Below are positions 34,421-48,200 of a stretch of 64,000 bases of DNA, piece after piece (position 1 is the first letter of the stretch; each line of letters opens with the position of its first letter). The stretch comes from Strongylocentrotus droebachiensis (lineage: Eukaryota > Echinodermata > Echinoidea > Camarodonta > Strongylocentrotidae), in the NCBI GenBank assembly GCA_035222895.1, contig JAVYIG010002758.1:97001-161000 (forward strand). The letters run 5' to 3'. The translations under genes were made by a program, and so were the position numbers. A model generated the notes under the pieces. That model searched no databases and was not told where the DNA came from. It worked only from the letters and a program-made list of their open reading frames with translations.

Positions 34421-35103
34421 CCTGGATTCAGATTGTCTACTTATGCTTTTCTTCTTGAGTTTGGTGATAAATTAAGCATTGCTTAAAATAAAACTTGTTA
34501 ATCATCAATTTCATAATTTTATGCAGACTTTACTCTGTGCCTTTAACCGATTAATATCTACTAACTTTACTTCAACACAGAACTAAACATCATTATAGTG
34601 ACAAACAAGAAGTCTTGCATAAAGAGTATATACATTGTCTTATTCTGTCTGTAGACTGTAAAAAGTTTGTACACATGATAATTGAAAATGTATGAGAATA
34701 CATCATCACATTTCTATAAAACAGTTTTGAAAATTTTCATAATTTTGTATAGTAGTATATTCTCTTTCCACTCATCTGGTCAATAAAAATAGGAGATAAA
34801 AAGTGAAAGAAAAATATTCCTTACTAAAGACAAATTCCATGATAAAAGTAGATTCAATAGGGAGAAATGTAGAAAGTACATACAAAATAGGAAAAGTCTT
34901 AAGTACAAATAATACTTATGATACCATAGTTTATTATTTCATGTCAAGGTAGATTAGTGAGATCATTTAGAGCTTTGATGCATAATTACCAGTATATTCT
35001 AACATCCAAGATCCTTGTCTTGTACATTAAAGCTATACAAATTTCAAATCACAGCAGTGCTTGTGTAACCCTAGTAAATAGCTAAATTGCCATAAAAGAT
35101 TGT

Positions 35104-35122
35104 TTTATTTATTCAATTTATT
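35104..35122 (-). terminator. Candidate poly(A) signals of the SRCR gene
   Basis: Three overlapping or adjacent minus-strand AATAAA words lie about 700 bases after the SRCR stop codon. The region 34426-35817 otherwise holds no exon and is taken as 3' UTR and flank. No transcript evidence is available. Confidence 0.35.
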
Positions 35123-35817
35123 TCATGTTTGTATCACAGTTTGATTTACAAAAATCACACTCCAGTTAATTTTAAAAAAATGCTGCAGATCTTTGATTGT
35201 GCAGTCCCCAAGCAGGAGGTGAAGCTCTAGGTCCCTTGGTTTGGTCATGTAATTAATGTCTCAACTGGTCAAGAAGTCTTACATCATAAGCAGTGCACAA
35301 GTCTTCAGGTGAAAGCCACTTGCAGCACCTAACAGCCGACAAGAACTGCAGCAACCAAAGGTTGTAAAAGCTGTCTGGTTTTGATTGACTCTGGTCTAAC
35401 ATTGGCATTGGCATTCTATGTCCGAGTGATTCCGTACGAAGACAACTTTTTCAACCTTTGCAGCTGTTTGACAAAGTGCAATAGATGCTTCATTAGTGTT
35501 CTCCTTAAATCCCTCACCCATTTGAAACTATGCATTTTGACATATCATTCATTACTGGGACGAGGTATGGATGGTGCTAGAATGAGTTTTCAGCTTAAAT
35601 TTTCAATTACAATACTAGCTTTAAAAAAAAAGAAGATACAGTTCTCCATCTCCTTTGCAGCACAAATATAACAACTGGATCAAAATATGTCAATCTATAA
35701 AGATACACAAGAAAAAGGAATGAAAAAAGCTTGTCATCATCCGCCTACAAGTGGTATCCAAGGCAAGGTGACTAAAGCGAGAACGATGATAATGATTGAC
35801 CAGATGAGTACCTTACG

Positions 35818-36281
35818 TCATTGTTGCGAGATGCACCTGTTATACGAGGGGGGCGGGGGCACTATATTTTCCGCGCTTTGGAGCATCTGGGCAAAGGCAT
35901 CTGGGTGTCGCAAGACAATTTCGTAAGAGGGTGGTCCCCCGCTCAGAGCCTCAAGCTCTTCACAAATAGTTCCATTCTGCGAGACAGGGCTCGAGACTGG
36001 ACTTGTGGTGCTGCTCCCTATAGAAGTCCTGGAGCAGATGGTAAAAGGGAGGGCGTCGTAACGCCGGGTGTTGTGCGGGAAGCCGTTGCTGGATCGGCCA
36101 GAGCGCGAGGCCGAGTGCACCATCATGACGACCATCGGGGTGGGACGCGCTCGAGGGGAAGAGGTTTCCTCGATGCGGCGGTCGCAGGATTTACAGGCAT
36201 AGTGGAGTAGGGCGCCACCAATGATGATGAAAGAAAACGCAGAGATCATGGATATTGCGATGATTGCACCAGGTGGCAGAT
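35818..36281 (-). CDS. SRCR receptor exon F: transmembrane segment and cytoplasmic tail
   Basis: The acceptor ccacattatgcag precedes [20 protein letters not shown] and GGALLHYAC, one hydrophobic span, then the stop-transfer CKSCDRR. The tail is Ser/Pro/Arg-rich and contains [10 protein letters not shown] and, near its end, [14 protein letters not shown] before TGA. PPxY motifs are known ligands of WW domains such as those of Nedd4-type ubiquitin ligases, so regulated endocytosis or trafficking is a reasonable guess. No ITAM-like motif was seen. Confidence 0.9.
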
Positions 36282-39200
36282 CTGCATAATGTGGTCAAAT
36301 ATGAAAAGAAATTTTTATAAAATAGTAATATTTACATGAAACTGTACAAAATGAATGTCTGCACAAGAGACTTTTATAATAACAATTCAGTTTGACACTT
36401 ACAGTCAAAGGGTACTACTGATGATCAAGGACACAATTGAAATAATCAAGAAGGAAAAGTACATGTCTATCAAATTATGACAAACAGACTTCAAGGTCCC
36501 ACAGGTAGGCATACTGGTAATCTTTTACCAAAAGTACCTTATTTTCTTCAAACTGGTAAATATGCATGTACATATTAGTAAACATTGTGAAAAGATGACC
36601 AGTTATCATGAGATTTCTTGCTCTTTCAACATCCGAACGTTTCAACATTTAAGTGCACAGAGCAACCGACTTACGACTTGCGGAGCCAGACGCGGCTGTG
36701 ATGAGACCGGTCCCCTCAGACTTGCAGATAACTGCTGCATCCTCGTTATGGATGCAGTCATGGATGTGGAGTTCATTGTGATCACACTCCAGGAGGTTAG
36801 CCTCATCTCCCTTGCAGTCCACGTTGTCCAGGAGGATGTTGACCAGACCAGGACCGAAGGTGGTTGCTTGGGTCAGGGCACGCAGGGCATCAGGAAATCC
36901 TAGCTGACGACAAACCACCTGAAAATGGGATAGGCAACAGAGGAAGAGGAAGAGGAGTAGGAGGAAGAGGAGAAGAAGGTGGAGAAGGAGGTGGATAAGG
37001 AGGAGAAGGAGGTGGAGAAGGAGGAGGAGAAGGAGGTGGAGACGGAGGAGGAGAAGAAGAAGAAGGAGGAGGAGGAGGAGGAGGAGAAGAAGAAGAAGAA
37101 GAAGAAGGAGAAGAAGGAGAAAGAGGAAGAGTAAGAAAAGGAGGAGAAGAAGAAGAAGAAGAAGAAGAAGAAGATGGAGAAGAAGAATGCGAAGAAGAGG
37201 AAGAAGAATGTGAAGAAGAAAAAGAAGAAGAAGGAGAAAGAGGAGAAGAAGAAGAAAGAGGAAAAAAAGGAGGAGGAACAGGAGAAAGAAGAAGAGGAGA
37301 AGGAGGTGGAGAAGGAGGAGGAGAAGAAGAAGAATGAGAAGAAGAAGAATAATAATGAGAAGAAGAAGAATAAGAAGAAGGAGAAGAAGGAGAAGAAGAA
37401 GAAGAAGAAGAAGAAGAAGAAGAAGAAAAAATAGAAGGAGGAATAGAAGGGAAAAGAGAAAGAGGAAGAGGAAGAGAAGAAGGAGAATGAGAAGGAGTAA
37501 GAAAAGGAGAAGAAGAAGGAGAAAGAGAGAGAGAGAAAGAGGAAGAGGAAGAGAAGAAGGAGAATGAGAAGGAGTAAGAAAAGGAGAAGAAGAAGGAGAA
37601 AGAGAGAGAGAGAAAGAGGAAGAGAAAGAGAAGGAGGAGAATGAGAAGGAGAAAGAAAAGGAGAAGAAGAAGAATTACAAAAATTAAGATGATGAAGAAG
37701 TTATCAAATACAACGCTCACTGGATGCTTCGATGAAAATTACCAGATTATTGGTTTACCGGTACAAGGTTACAGCCAACTAGACCAACGAACCAACATTG
37801 GCATACAAGACCAATTGCCTGCGAGAGTCAAGAAGCCTCATTGATACATGCCTGGCACACCAACAAAATCATTCATGCAGGCCTTTTTGAAAATTAATGA
37901 GGGTTCATAATGCCCGTAGCCCATAAAACTGATCGACCAAAATGTTGGTCTCGCATTGCCTTCGGACAACTTTTTTGACGGTCCTTGTCATTACCTCTGT
38001 TACTATCTTTGGGTGTTGGTCTCATTAATAATTGGTCTTGATACTAAAATGAAGGGTGAACCAACTTACCCTAGCATCTTTAATATCCCACAGATCGTCA
38101 CAGATAGTATACCAGTCATTATCATGGTAGATCTCAACGCGACCTTGATGATCATCCTCCGACCCTGCTAACCTTACATCAGCCTCTGTATCAATGGTTC
38201 AAGATCAAATATATATGTTAACATCATCATCACACAAAACAATCCAGCTTCATTATAAGCAAATACAACTAAACAACAGGTAATGGTAACATTCCTTTCT
38301 TATATAGGGAATTTCACATCTTTAGTAATGTATCTACACACTACCAACAAGCTTTAATCATTGGTCTTTGGATCTGTTAACCAGTTGACAATTGTATATT
38401 TTGAATTCTTATATTTTTATGTTTTATGTGATGTTTTTTATGTCTTTTTAATTGTACAGACAGGGCCCCTTGGAAGAGCAATATTTTTTATTGAAAGAAG
38501 TACCCTGTTTAAAGAAAACTAAAATACAGAAATAAATTAGTGCCTGAGATGCCGTATATACTGCACTGGATTCAGAAGAATGGTATTTTAGTGATTGGGG
38601 ACTATGGTATAAATATACAAATATTGACTGGCGGAAACAATCTTTTCAGATAGGACAACCCAACAACAACAACAAAAGCTTTGAGGGGCACGGTTCACTG
38701 TCTCACTTTCGCATATCCATTGTTAGCTACAAGTAGGACAATATTTTTTGCTCTCTTGCCCAGCAGGTGGGTAGCAAAGTTTCTGACTTCAGTTCTAGAA
38801 TCTTCATATGCCATATATAACAATATTAGATAGCTTAGACAGATACCGAGATGTGATTGGTCCAGAGCTCGTCACGTGATATCAATTGTGAGGATCCAAA
38901 TTGTTATATTTTCCTGGCCGGTCACTTTTCGGTGTTATATTAACCAGCTGGTGAAATGAATATATTTTTAATCAATGCATGTCGCCCTCTTGAGGACTGT
39001 TTGTCACCAATTACACACATGATTACACCATCACCGAGGGTCATTTTTTTTTTTCATGATTTTTTTTTTCCCCTTGAAATTATTTTGTCCACATTTGTTC
39101 TTTCCCCATTTTTTTTTTTTTAAATTTTTTTTTACCCTTGAAAATTATTTTTTCCACATTTTCATTTTTCCCCAAAAATGTGTTTTGGGGTAAGAATTTT

Positions 39201-42200
39201 TGTTTTCATTTTTTTTTGTTTTCTTTTGTTTTTTCCCCCAATTTTTTTTATATATTCTTTTTTTAAAAGTTGTTTTCTTTTCTTGAACTGTCTCGACATA
39301 TTATTTTTCCGTAATTTTGATTGTCCCCGAAAAAAATTAAAATTTCGGGCAAAACAAAAAAGGACCCCCCCCCACAACAAAAAACCAAGGCTATCTAATA
39401 TAACAGTTATTGACTGGCAGGGGGTATATAAAATTCTTTGGACCTGAAGGGAGTTATATTTTCCCTCGTGACCATATTTTCCCTCAAGATATATTCATTG
39501 TGAGGATAGTCATATAATTTTATCATTTAAATTACAAATGCCAATTTCCACTGCGTTCATAAGACAAGAAAGCTGACCCCCAAAACAACAGTATTTGGGA
39601 CCCAGTTGGAACCATCAGAATGGAACTGCCGAATATCCCACCACACAAGTCACCCAAACCTGACCCTATTCCTTCCTTCTCAACCATAACTCTAATCTAT
39701 TGTGCTGATGCATGGAGGGTAATTCTACAGTTAAGCCGAAAATAGATTTCCAATTCATACCAAAATATATTTAACCTACCTGCAAATTTTTTCTTCTTAA
39801 TAATTGGTATGAGTGTTGAGTTTGCCAAATGTATGTCTGTTAAATTGCTTCGATCAGCAAACCAATCCTCGTCTGGTTCATCGTTAGAGCATTCTGCAGC
39901 CGCAAATCCATACTGGCACGTCCACGGACTATTGTAATCTTCCGTTGAGAAATCGCATTCTTCCAGTGAGGTCTCGGTTCCTTTGCACTTGAATTCACCA
40001 AATTTGGAATGACAGTTCATCTTGCTCCACGGGCAGAAAGGCTGTCGCCGTGGCAACCCAGACAGGAAGCCACGTTGCCTACAGGCCACCAGGGCATCGC
40101 GTTTGTCCCACTGCAGATCAGCACAAATGTTCCACCAGATGCCCTCGTAGAATATTTCCACTAGACCTACTTTGGTCGGTACCAATCTCACGCCTTGACC
40201 TAACACAAAATAAGATGTAAGATGAAATACAAGTTGTGTCACTGAATCAATATAGCGTTTTGATGCTGGTGCAAAACTTCCAAGAATTTGATTAGAAATA
40301 GTAAAACCCATACATTCCACGATACTGCTTTGAAATTCAAAGAATTACATTTTCCACGATAGAGACCAATATTTAGTCTCAGTCTCCAAAGAGTACATCC
40401 TTCTTGGACAAGGAATATTTTAAAATTTCCTAAATTAAAATAAAAAATAGGATAACCTGAATTAAATGAATACTTCTCAAGAAGTGTGAGCCTAAAAACC
40501 CAGCATAGCCTGTTGAGAGCCAAAAGAACACTTACTAATATCATAACACCCTTCTGTCTCTCAAAAGATGATCAGTAGAGTAGTTTCCTTTGACCCCCCT
40601 CCCTCCCCCTCCTCCAGCTACTCACCCGCTCGCATGGAGGGCTCTTGGCTGCAGCGGACACCAATGACCTCTGTCTTCTTATTGCAGTTATGCGACCAGG
40701 CACTCCGGTGGTAGCAATCCCAAAGCCTCCTCTCATCCCCAGTGCAACGAACATCATCAAGAACTATAGGACCTGATCCCGAGCCAAACGACGATGAGGG
40801 CACGAAGGTCAACGCGAAGGGGTAGCCGAGCTGGCGGCAGGCCACGTAGGCGGCCGTCTTGGAGAAGCGATCCTCGCAAACCGTGCCCCAGATGCCATGG
40901 ACGAAGACCTCAAGTCTGCCCTCGCTTGGTCTCTCACCCCCGAGCAGCCGTAATGAGTAAAGAGGAGGGTCTGTAACAAGAATGTAAAAGATATATTAAC
41001 CCAATGCATAGAGTAACTAGGTGGTTCCTAAGGGGATGACAGAATTCAGGAGTCAACACTGAAGATTGATCCACTTCTGCAGTGACTGCCTCTAATTAAT
41101 GCAATTAAAACAAAAGATGATTCAATGAATTAGGTATTACCGTAATTAAGGTAACACACAAACTGTTGCTTAATTATACAATATGCAACATATCCCCCAT
41201 TCAACAGACATTATTTTAATGTAATAGAATGTTAGATTATCAAAACAACAACACTTGCTTACATGTAAATCATGTTCTCTTTCCCCCTTCCCTTTCCATA
41301 TTTTCATTCTTTATTATCAAAAGTCTGTGTCCTATATATGGTACATGTTTTTTTTTCTCACTTAGATCAACAAAGATTTATGTGGGTATATATTGAATAT
41401 TGAAATATTGTAACTACAAGCTATCCACTTATTTTCATTCACTTCAGTATCTTCACAACCACCTCTTTGTTTCTGGCATGTGATTAGAATAATGTAGCGT
41501 TTTTTCAATTTCCTCTTTCTTGTTTTCATTTAGACTTGTTAACCTTTCCTAGAAAAGACAGGTCATAAACTCCAAGACACTGTCTTGCATGATATCAATT
41601 ATAAACTTGAAATTCAATTTAGACTTGTATTGTACAAATCATTTCAATTCAATGTGCCAGTCTGTATGGTCATTGGACAATCGAGGCTGGCGCATTTGAT
41701 TATCAGTGCCTCTGACACCAAACGACAACCCTCGTCCCTTTTCTCCATTATGAATGTCCTGTCAGATGGAACGTGTCCATTTCCTCCCATATTTAATGAG
41801 AATTGATGAAAGATGTCTAAACTAGGAGTACTCATCTTCATCATGAGTATCTGGGTGAACATCGGCAGCAGCACCGCCGCTTAACTAACCCTAAGGCCAC
41901 ACAGCAACTGTATTGTACAGACTGTCCCAAGAAAATGATTCGATGTCTTGATAATTGAACTGAGCAATAGGTGAATTTAGATTTATCATAAAATTACTGA
42001 GTTTACAAAAAATCTATTATGAAACCTGTATATAAAGACTATAAAGACTATATAAAGACTATAAAGACTTTATAAAGATCTTGAAAGAGGTCTTTACAAG
42101 TACGTGGACTCTCAGTAAATATTATGTTGTATAAGTTTTGATAAAGGAGAATGTTCAAGAGAAACAAACAGATAAAAATTGGTCTTTCTAGGGAAATGGG

Positions 42201-45200
42201 TCATACAAGTGGTTGCTAAGGCAGGCATGCTTCGATCACTCTATTCAAAGTATTGATCTCAAACCTTGAATGCGTGCTCCTCAAATTGACCACAAAGCTT
42301 CAGTTTCAGATTATTTTTTTTCCATTTTCAACAGAAGAATCAATATAAACAATTGTTACAAGAAATCAATCACAGAAATCAACAGACATTAATACAATGC
42401 ATTTTGCAAATTGATTAATTGAATTACAAAAGAGAATGTACATTTCCACTGTAAGTGATGCTTCTTCTTTTTAAAGTAAAAACTGTAGAAATGGAGGGAT
42501 CCACTTCATATGAGAAGCAGGGCTTGTAGAATGTGGATCCCTCAAATAATGATAATCATAGACTTATGTAATCAATACATATAAACTTGAAGACAAAAAA
42601 GGTGGGCATTACATTATAAAGGTGACCAACAATTGCATATAAAGTTGATTCATTTCATTTTACTGACACATGGTGTACTAAGGTTCAAGAAGGCAATCTA
42701 ATTCTTTGATTGATACATCTTGTCATGCTCTCTGACATTAACTACCACCACAAAAAAAAAACATCACTGATCTTGACAGTAAGAAATAAAGTACAAGAAG
42801 ATTTCTCTCAATCTACATGTACTTCAGGATATCTTAATCTTAATCTTAAGTAGTTGAACCAAACTGAATACATCACTCATAATTTGGACATTCCATTAAA
42901 AAGAAATAGAAGAAAATACAATTTTGTTGACTTCAGAGTTCATTTTGCTGTTGGCCCGGGTACAACCGCAGTATTCAGGCCCCATTTTTCCTTTCATAAT
43001 GATACAATTGATCAGATCATAATAGTTGCAAAATGACCGGGAAATGAGATGCTGACTTTGATTTCCCCTGAAATCAATCATTTTTGCATTCTTCAGGAAT
43101 GCACAACACATCAAAATCTCACATAAAAGATGAAGTATTTGGTCATTTTGATTGCCTCCTTGTAATTGTGATAAGCTAAGGCATTCTACAGAGTTATATG
43201 AGCCTCTGTTTGCCTTCTTCTCGAATAGTGCCTTGTACCCACAGACCCAAATTTTGAGAGGGAAGGGGGAGGGGGGGGGGGGGGGGGGGGGGGCTAGAAA
43301 GGTATATCCATACCATATTTTCAGAGACTAAAAAGTATTAAATATTCAGGAGCCATGTTTTAAAAAAAAAGCAAACAAAAGAAAGAAAAAGAAGAGGATT
43401 ATTCAAAAATACAAACAGCGGGAGGGTACTGTAAGTATGTAGAATTATTGTAAATATTTACTTATTTTTGAGAAGGGAGTATGGGTTACATGCCCCCTAA
43501 GCCCTTGGATCGATCAATAGTTATCATATTACCCCAGGTATTCCTTAAATAAACTGCATTTTATTGGCGTTTTTCATGAGTACCTTTAAAAATCCCCTAG
43601 TGATGATAAACAAAAGTCGGCTCTTCAGTCACCCATGTCTCAACTAAAAGACAGCAGAAACTGGGGCTGGTAATGTCATGCAATTTGGCAATGCCGGACA
43701 ACAACCGGGCAGCCATTTTAGAAATCCAGCTTGCTGGAGGATTCCAAGATAGTGAACTTGATGGAATGATGTTGGGAGGTCATCAACCCCATATTTCTAT
43801 TTACCTGTAGACATACACACATGACACATTAATCTCCATTTGATCTCCTTATGAAGCTCAGACAAGCATGAATCCATTCTAGTTTGATGAAATGACATGA
43901 AATTACAAGCAGTAACATAAATTCATGTCCATACAAATGTTCAGGCACATAAATCTTCCTATAATATGATGTGCTTGTTTTCAACATTTCCCCCTTCCTA
44001 TATACACCCTTGGTCAATGTCCTACAGTGTAGCTGAATTTCTAGCTTCAAGCAGACCAAACATTATGCCTCAACATCTTCATTCATATGACACATATCAA
44101 GCTACCCTTGTTTTGCTATCGCAAAACTTCCACCTAAAGTGCTAGGTGAAATTTGCCTTGACAAGGATTTATGAGCTTAAATCATTTCTTTCCACCAAAA
44201 TCAATTTATGAATTTCACTTTAAAAAACCAAGACATTCAAAATAAATTCTCTTTGAAGTTTTGAACATATTTTGGTATGAACTCTCCAATATGCCTTTTA
44301 GCAGTTTGAGACGAGAGATTTGTTTACAATTTAACCACTTTCGTAATAACTATCAAACACATCACGGAAGAGCCTGTTCTTTCTTCAATTACTTTTCAAT
44401 GTGAACAATCTATTAATTTAGCCTTAAACCTATGTTTTGGGGAATTTTTTACTTTCAGTTCAATTCAGAGTCAATTACCATTCATTCTGTGTAACTCTTT
44501 GGCAAAGGCAGGTTAGCAGCTACATGGACTCACAATGTTTGCATCGCTGGAAATTGGCTCTCAGCAGCATGCAAATACTAAAATATCACTAAGCAGTAAC
44601 CATCAATAATACAGCCATGTCTGTCTTGGGAAATCATTGTAGTAATTCACACCATCAAACCTACAAAAGGTGTAAAAATGCCCTCAATAACCCTGATTCT
44701 AGCATTTTTCTTGTTTTTTATTCTATTAGATCTCTCATATTCCTATCCTAGAGCATGAATGTAAACACAATCTGACCAATTTCTAGCTGTTCTTGAGTTG
44801 CGAGAGATATAGATGCCAGGTTCCTATATGCAACAATGGGCCTTTTCACACAAGAGAAAAACAGTATATCAAGATTGTTTAGTAGAAACCCATTCAATGA
44901 GTGTATTACAAAAATGTTGTTGTGTAAATGTGGCATGTATATCATATTTTTTGAATATTTACTCCTTCTGTATTAGAACCTAATTTTGATGGTGGGCAAA
45001 GTCCACACACTTGTGAAGTCGAATGAAATCAAACTTTTGCAAGTTGTTGACGACAGCAAGGTGGGGGGGGGGGGGGTAGTACGCGTCACACTAAGGACTT
45101 TTAGATTTGCACGACGGAGAACGTGGAGTGCCCTTTTAAGGCAATGTGACATCACTGCCAGTGCCTTAAAAGGACGTCACATTGCCTTAAAAGGGCAGTC

Positions 45201-48200
45201 CACGTTCTCCGTCGTGCAAATCTAAAAGTCCCTATACTAAAACAGAAGAAAGAGCACTCCAGATGTAACGTAGGTTTGTGTGGGGTTTATTAGAAGTTGT
45301 GTAACCACCAAGATCCAAACCGAGGAAACGAAAACATCCAACTAAACAAACATCAGCCTCACTGGAACTTTCCTAAACAACGATAATAGCACGTATAGTA
45401 GAATGTCATCTTTGTTTAACTCGACCTGGGTTCTCTCTCCTGTCTCTTCGACCTAACATCACCTTGACCTTGAATGGTAATGTCCACTTCGGCACCTCAC
45501 TCTAGTACCAACATCGCTGAAGTACCTTTAAACACCTAACGTAAACATGAATTCTCAGCCGATTCTTGTCGGCTAGTGGTCGCCGGAAACCATTTCCCTT
45601 CTCGACCTTTTTCTTCTTCAACCCTTTCTCCAACCCTTTCGCCAAAGAATCTGAACATTATCCTTTCCTCAACATTTGTTACTCTTCTATATACCATTAA
45701 CTCGCCTATCACATAGGGTATTTTCTCCCATATCTTCGCCTATGTTCAGTATTACAACATAAAACTGATAAACAATTAACAAATACAAACAGATTACTTT
45801 ATTACTTGCGCATGTACTTCAATATCCACAATAATTCAAGGTATAAGTTGTTACTTTGTATCTTAGCGCAATTTATGACTTTCTCCTTTAACACTGACCT
45901 ACTTCTTAGTATGGTACCTCTAAATTAATAGGTGTGAAAGAAAACTTCTTATCTATATATAATCAGACATCACACTCCCATATTATAATTTCAATGTATA
46001 AAACTTTCGAAAAATCTGGACAACTTGCAGAAATAAAAACAATTTCATGATATACAGAATACAACATTCACTAGGTGAGTCAATCATGACCATTTACTTT
46101 AGTTTTGTTAAAATAATACCTGAACCTTCATTTCACTATACAAAGGTTTCCAAACATTTTTCTAAACAACGTTATGTCCGGTGAAGTGGATTAGCGTCCA
46201 TTGCAACCAAGTTATTGACCAAAAAGTCAGGTAGTTTTTAAAGGTACTATGTCCCTTTTGAAGCCAATCTCAAATGCTGTAGAACTTTGCAGGAATGATG
46301 AATATTTCATGTATGTCCTATCTGTGAAATTCAAACGTTAGCAGTGTCCTCATATTCAAATTATGCAAGGAAAACCGTTTACTTGCTAGACTTCACTGTC
46401 AGACACTATTGAGTGACTGACTGGCTTTTTTTCTTCTTTGGTAATAACATACATGAAAAGAGTTGTAAAGGGTACATGAGCATTTGTCTACATCAATAAC
46501 CCACTTCTTGTGATGGCCAAGATTAAACTGATTGAATCTTTGCGCAGCATAAAACGTATGACCATTCAGTACAATTGTCTGAAAATCAAGACTATTACTT
46601 TTGGGCTCTATAGCCCTAAAGTCGATTTGACAACTAATAGTCTTTATTTTCCCACTTGAAGACATTTTCAAGCCCCACCTTTTTTAGGGAAGTTCTAAAT
46701 TAGTATTATCTCTCAAATGCAGTTGGAATTTAACTTTTTCATTTTTTTGGCCTGCAAATGGGACATAGTACCTTTAAAGTATGAACAGGGGATAAACTGT
46801 AACCCACTGCATTTGCTTGCAGACATTGTATGACCATTCAGAGTCATGATCGGACCTAATACTGTCATGTTATCCATCATCCAGTTCAGTTTAATACCCG
46901 TTTCTGTGTCAGCTATGTCCGCAGGATAGCCATGTGGGCAGTGTTTACAGTTAGGACATGGCTACTTCATAAGTTTCAAAGGTAATATTACAAAGCTTCT
47001 GATTCTTACACTGAAAACCTGTTATTACTCAAGCTTTGTAAAACTAGGGTTATCGCATGAACAGATGGTTTCCTATGCCTGAACATGGAGAAAACAGTAT
47101 CTTTCTGCAAGAGCTTGTAGACATCGCTTGATCAGTGGTGTTATTTGTCCTCTTATATAAGTTAATGTAGATTGTAGAACGTTCTCTTTTTAAGCATTGG
47201 TCACAAATGCCATTACGAACTGCTACGAACGCTGTACGAACGATTTTCAGACAATGGAAAAACAGGGAGATTTGTACGACGCATCGTTCGTACAAACCTT
47301 TGTGACCGTAGCTTAATGTAAAGCGCATAGATAATTAATTGTTAATCCTTAGGCGCCAGATCATTCCAAAGTTTTTTTTGATATGTATTCCATCATCCAT
47401 TAAAGCTCAGTGGTGGATCCAGAATTCTATTAAAAAAGTAAAAAATAAACAAACAAACAGATCTAAAGTTACAAACATTTGAGGGGTGGTGTGGAGCTAT
47501 TGGATTGTCGTCTGTTTTTCATGACTTGAATACGTCATGTGCGTGGGTTCTAGTACCGCGCTGGGCAGACCAAAAAATGCAAAAAGCAATCGTCGCCGCA
47601 TTGTGTTTAAGCTTGCTCCTCCCCTCTATTCTTGATGCAGGCTTAGGTTCAGAGGATAACACTCCATTAATGATAGGCTGAATAGCCCTTTGAAGACTAA
47701 CAATAGAAGAAGGAGAACATTACAATTACATCTACATCTTCATTAGATAATAAAAATGATAATGACAATAATAATAATGATAGTATTAATAATAATGATG
47801 ATATGTAATATATGTTAAGTGCTTAATAATAAGTTTCTAAGCAAAGCAAATAAGATCTTTGTTTACTGTTACTTTGGGGTATATTGGTGCAATTTCACAC
47901 AACACACTTACATGTAACTGAATGCAACATTGAATATATTTGATGGTGTTATCAGAGAATAGATTTTCACATCCACACTTTCCAACCGAATTCAATTAAT
48001 ACTTTTGAAGGCTATCACAAACCATTTCATATCAGTCATATGACACAAAAATTGACACCTCCATTGTGGATGTTCTATTGATATGAGATACGAAACAGGA
48101 AATTAAATGGATTACATGCTAGTATTCAAATGGTTTTGATCCATTTCCTTTGTACATGCCCTTCCCTCAATGAAACACATTTTGTCTGTGACTTGATCTT

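Noticed and set aside
36890-37720. 276-codon Ser/Pro-rich minus-strand open frame
   Set aside because: It is a translation of the purine/pyrimidine microsatellite in the intron splitting SRCR domain 4. Composition alone explains the absence of stops.
41644-41874. 76-codon minus-strand frame in slightly GC-richer intron sequence
   Set aside because: No SRCR cysteine pattern, no domain, and no matching splice sites in the required phase.
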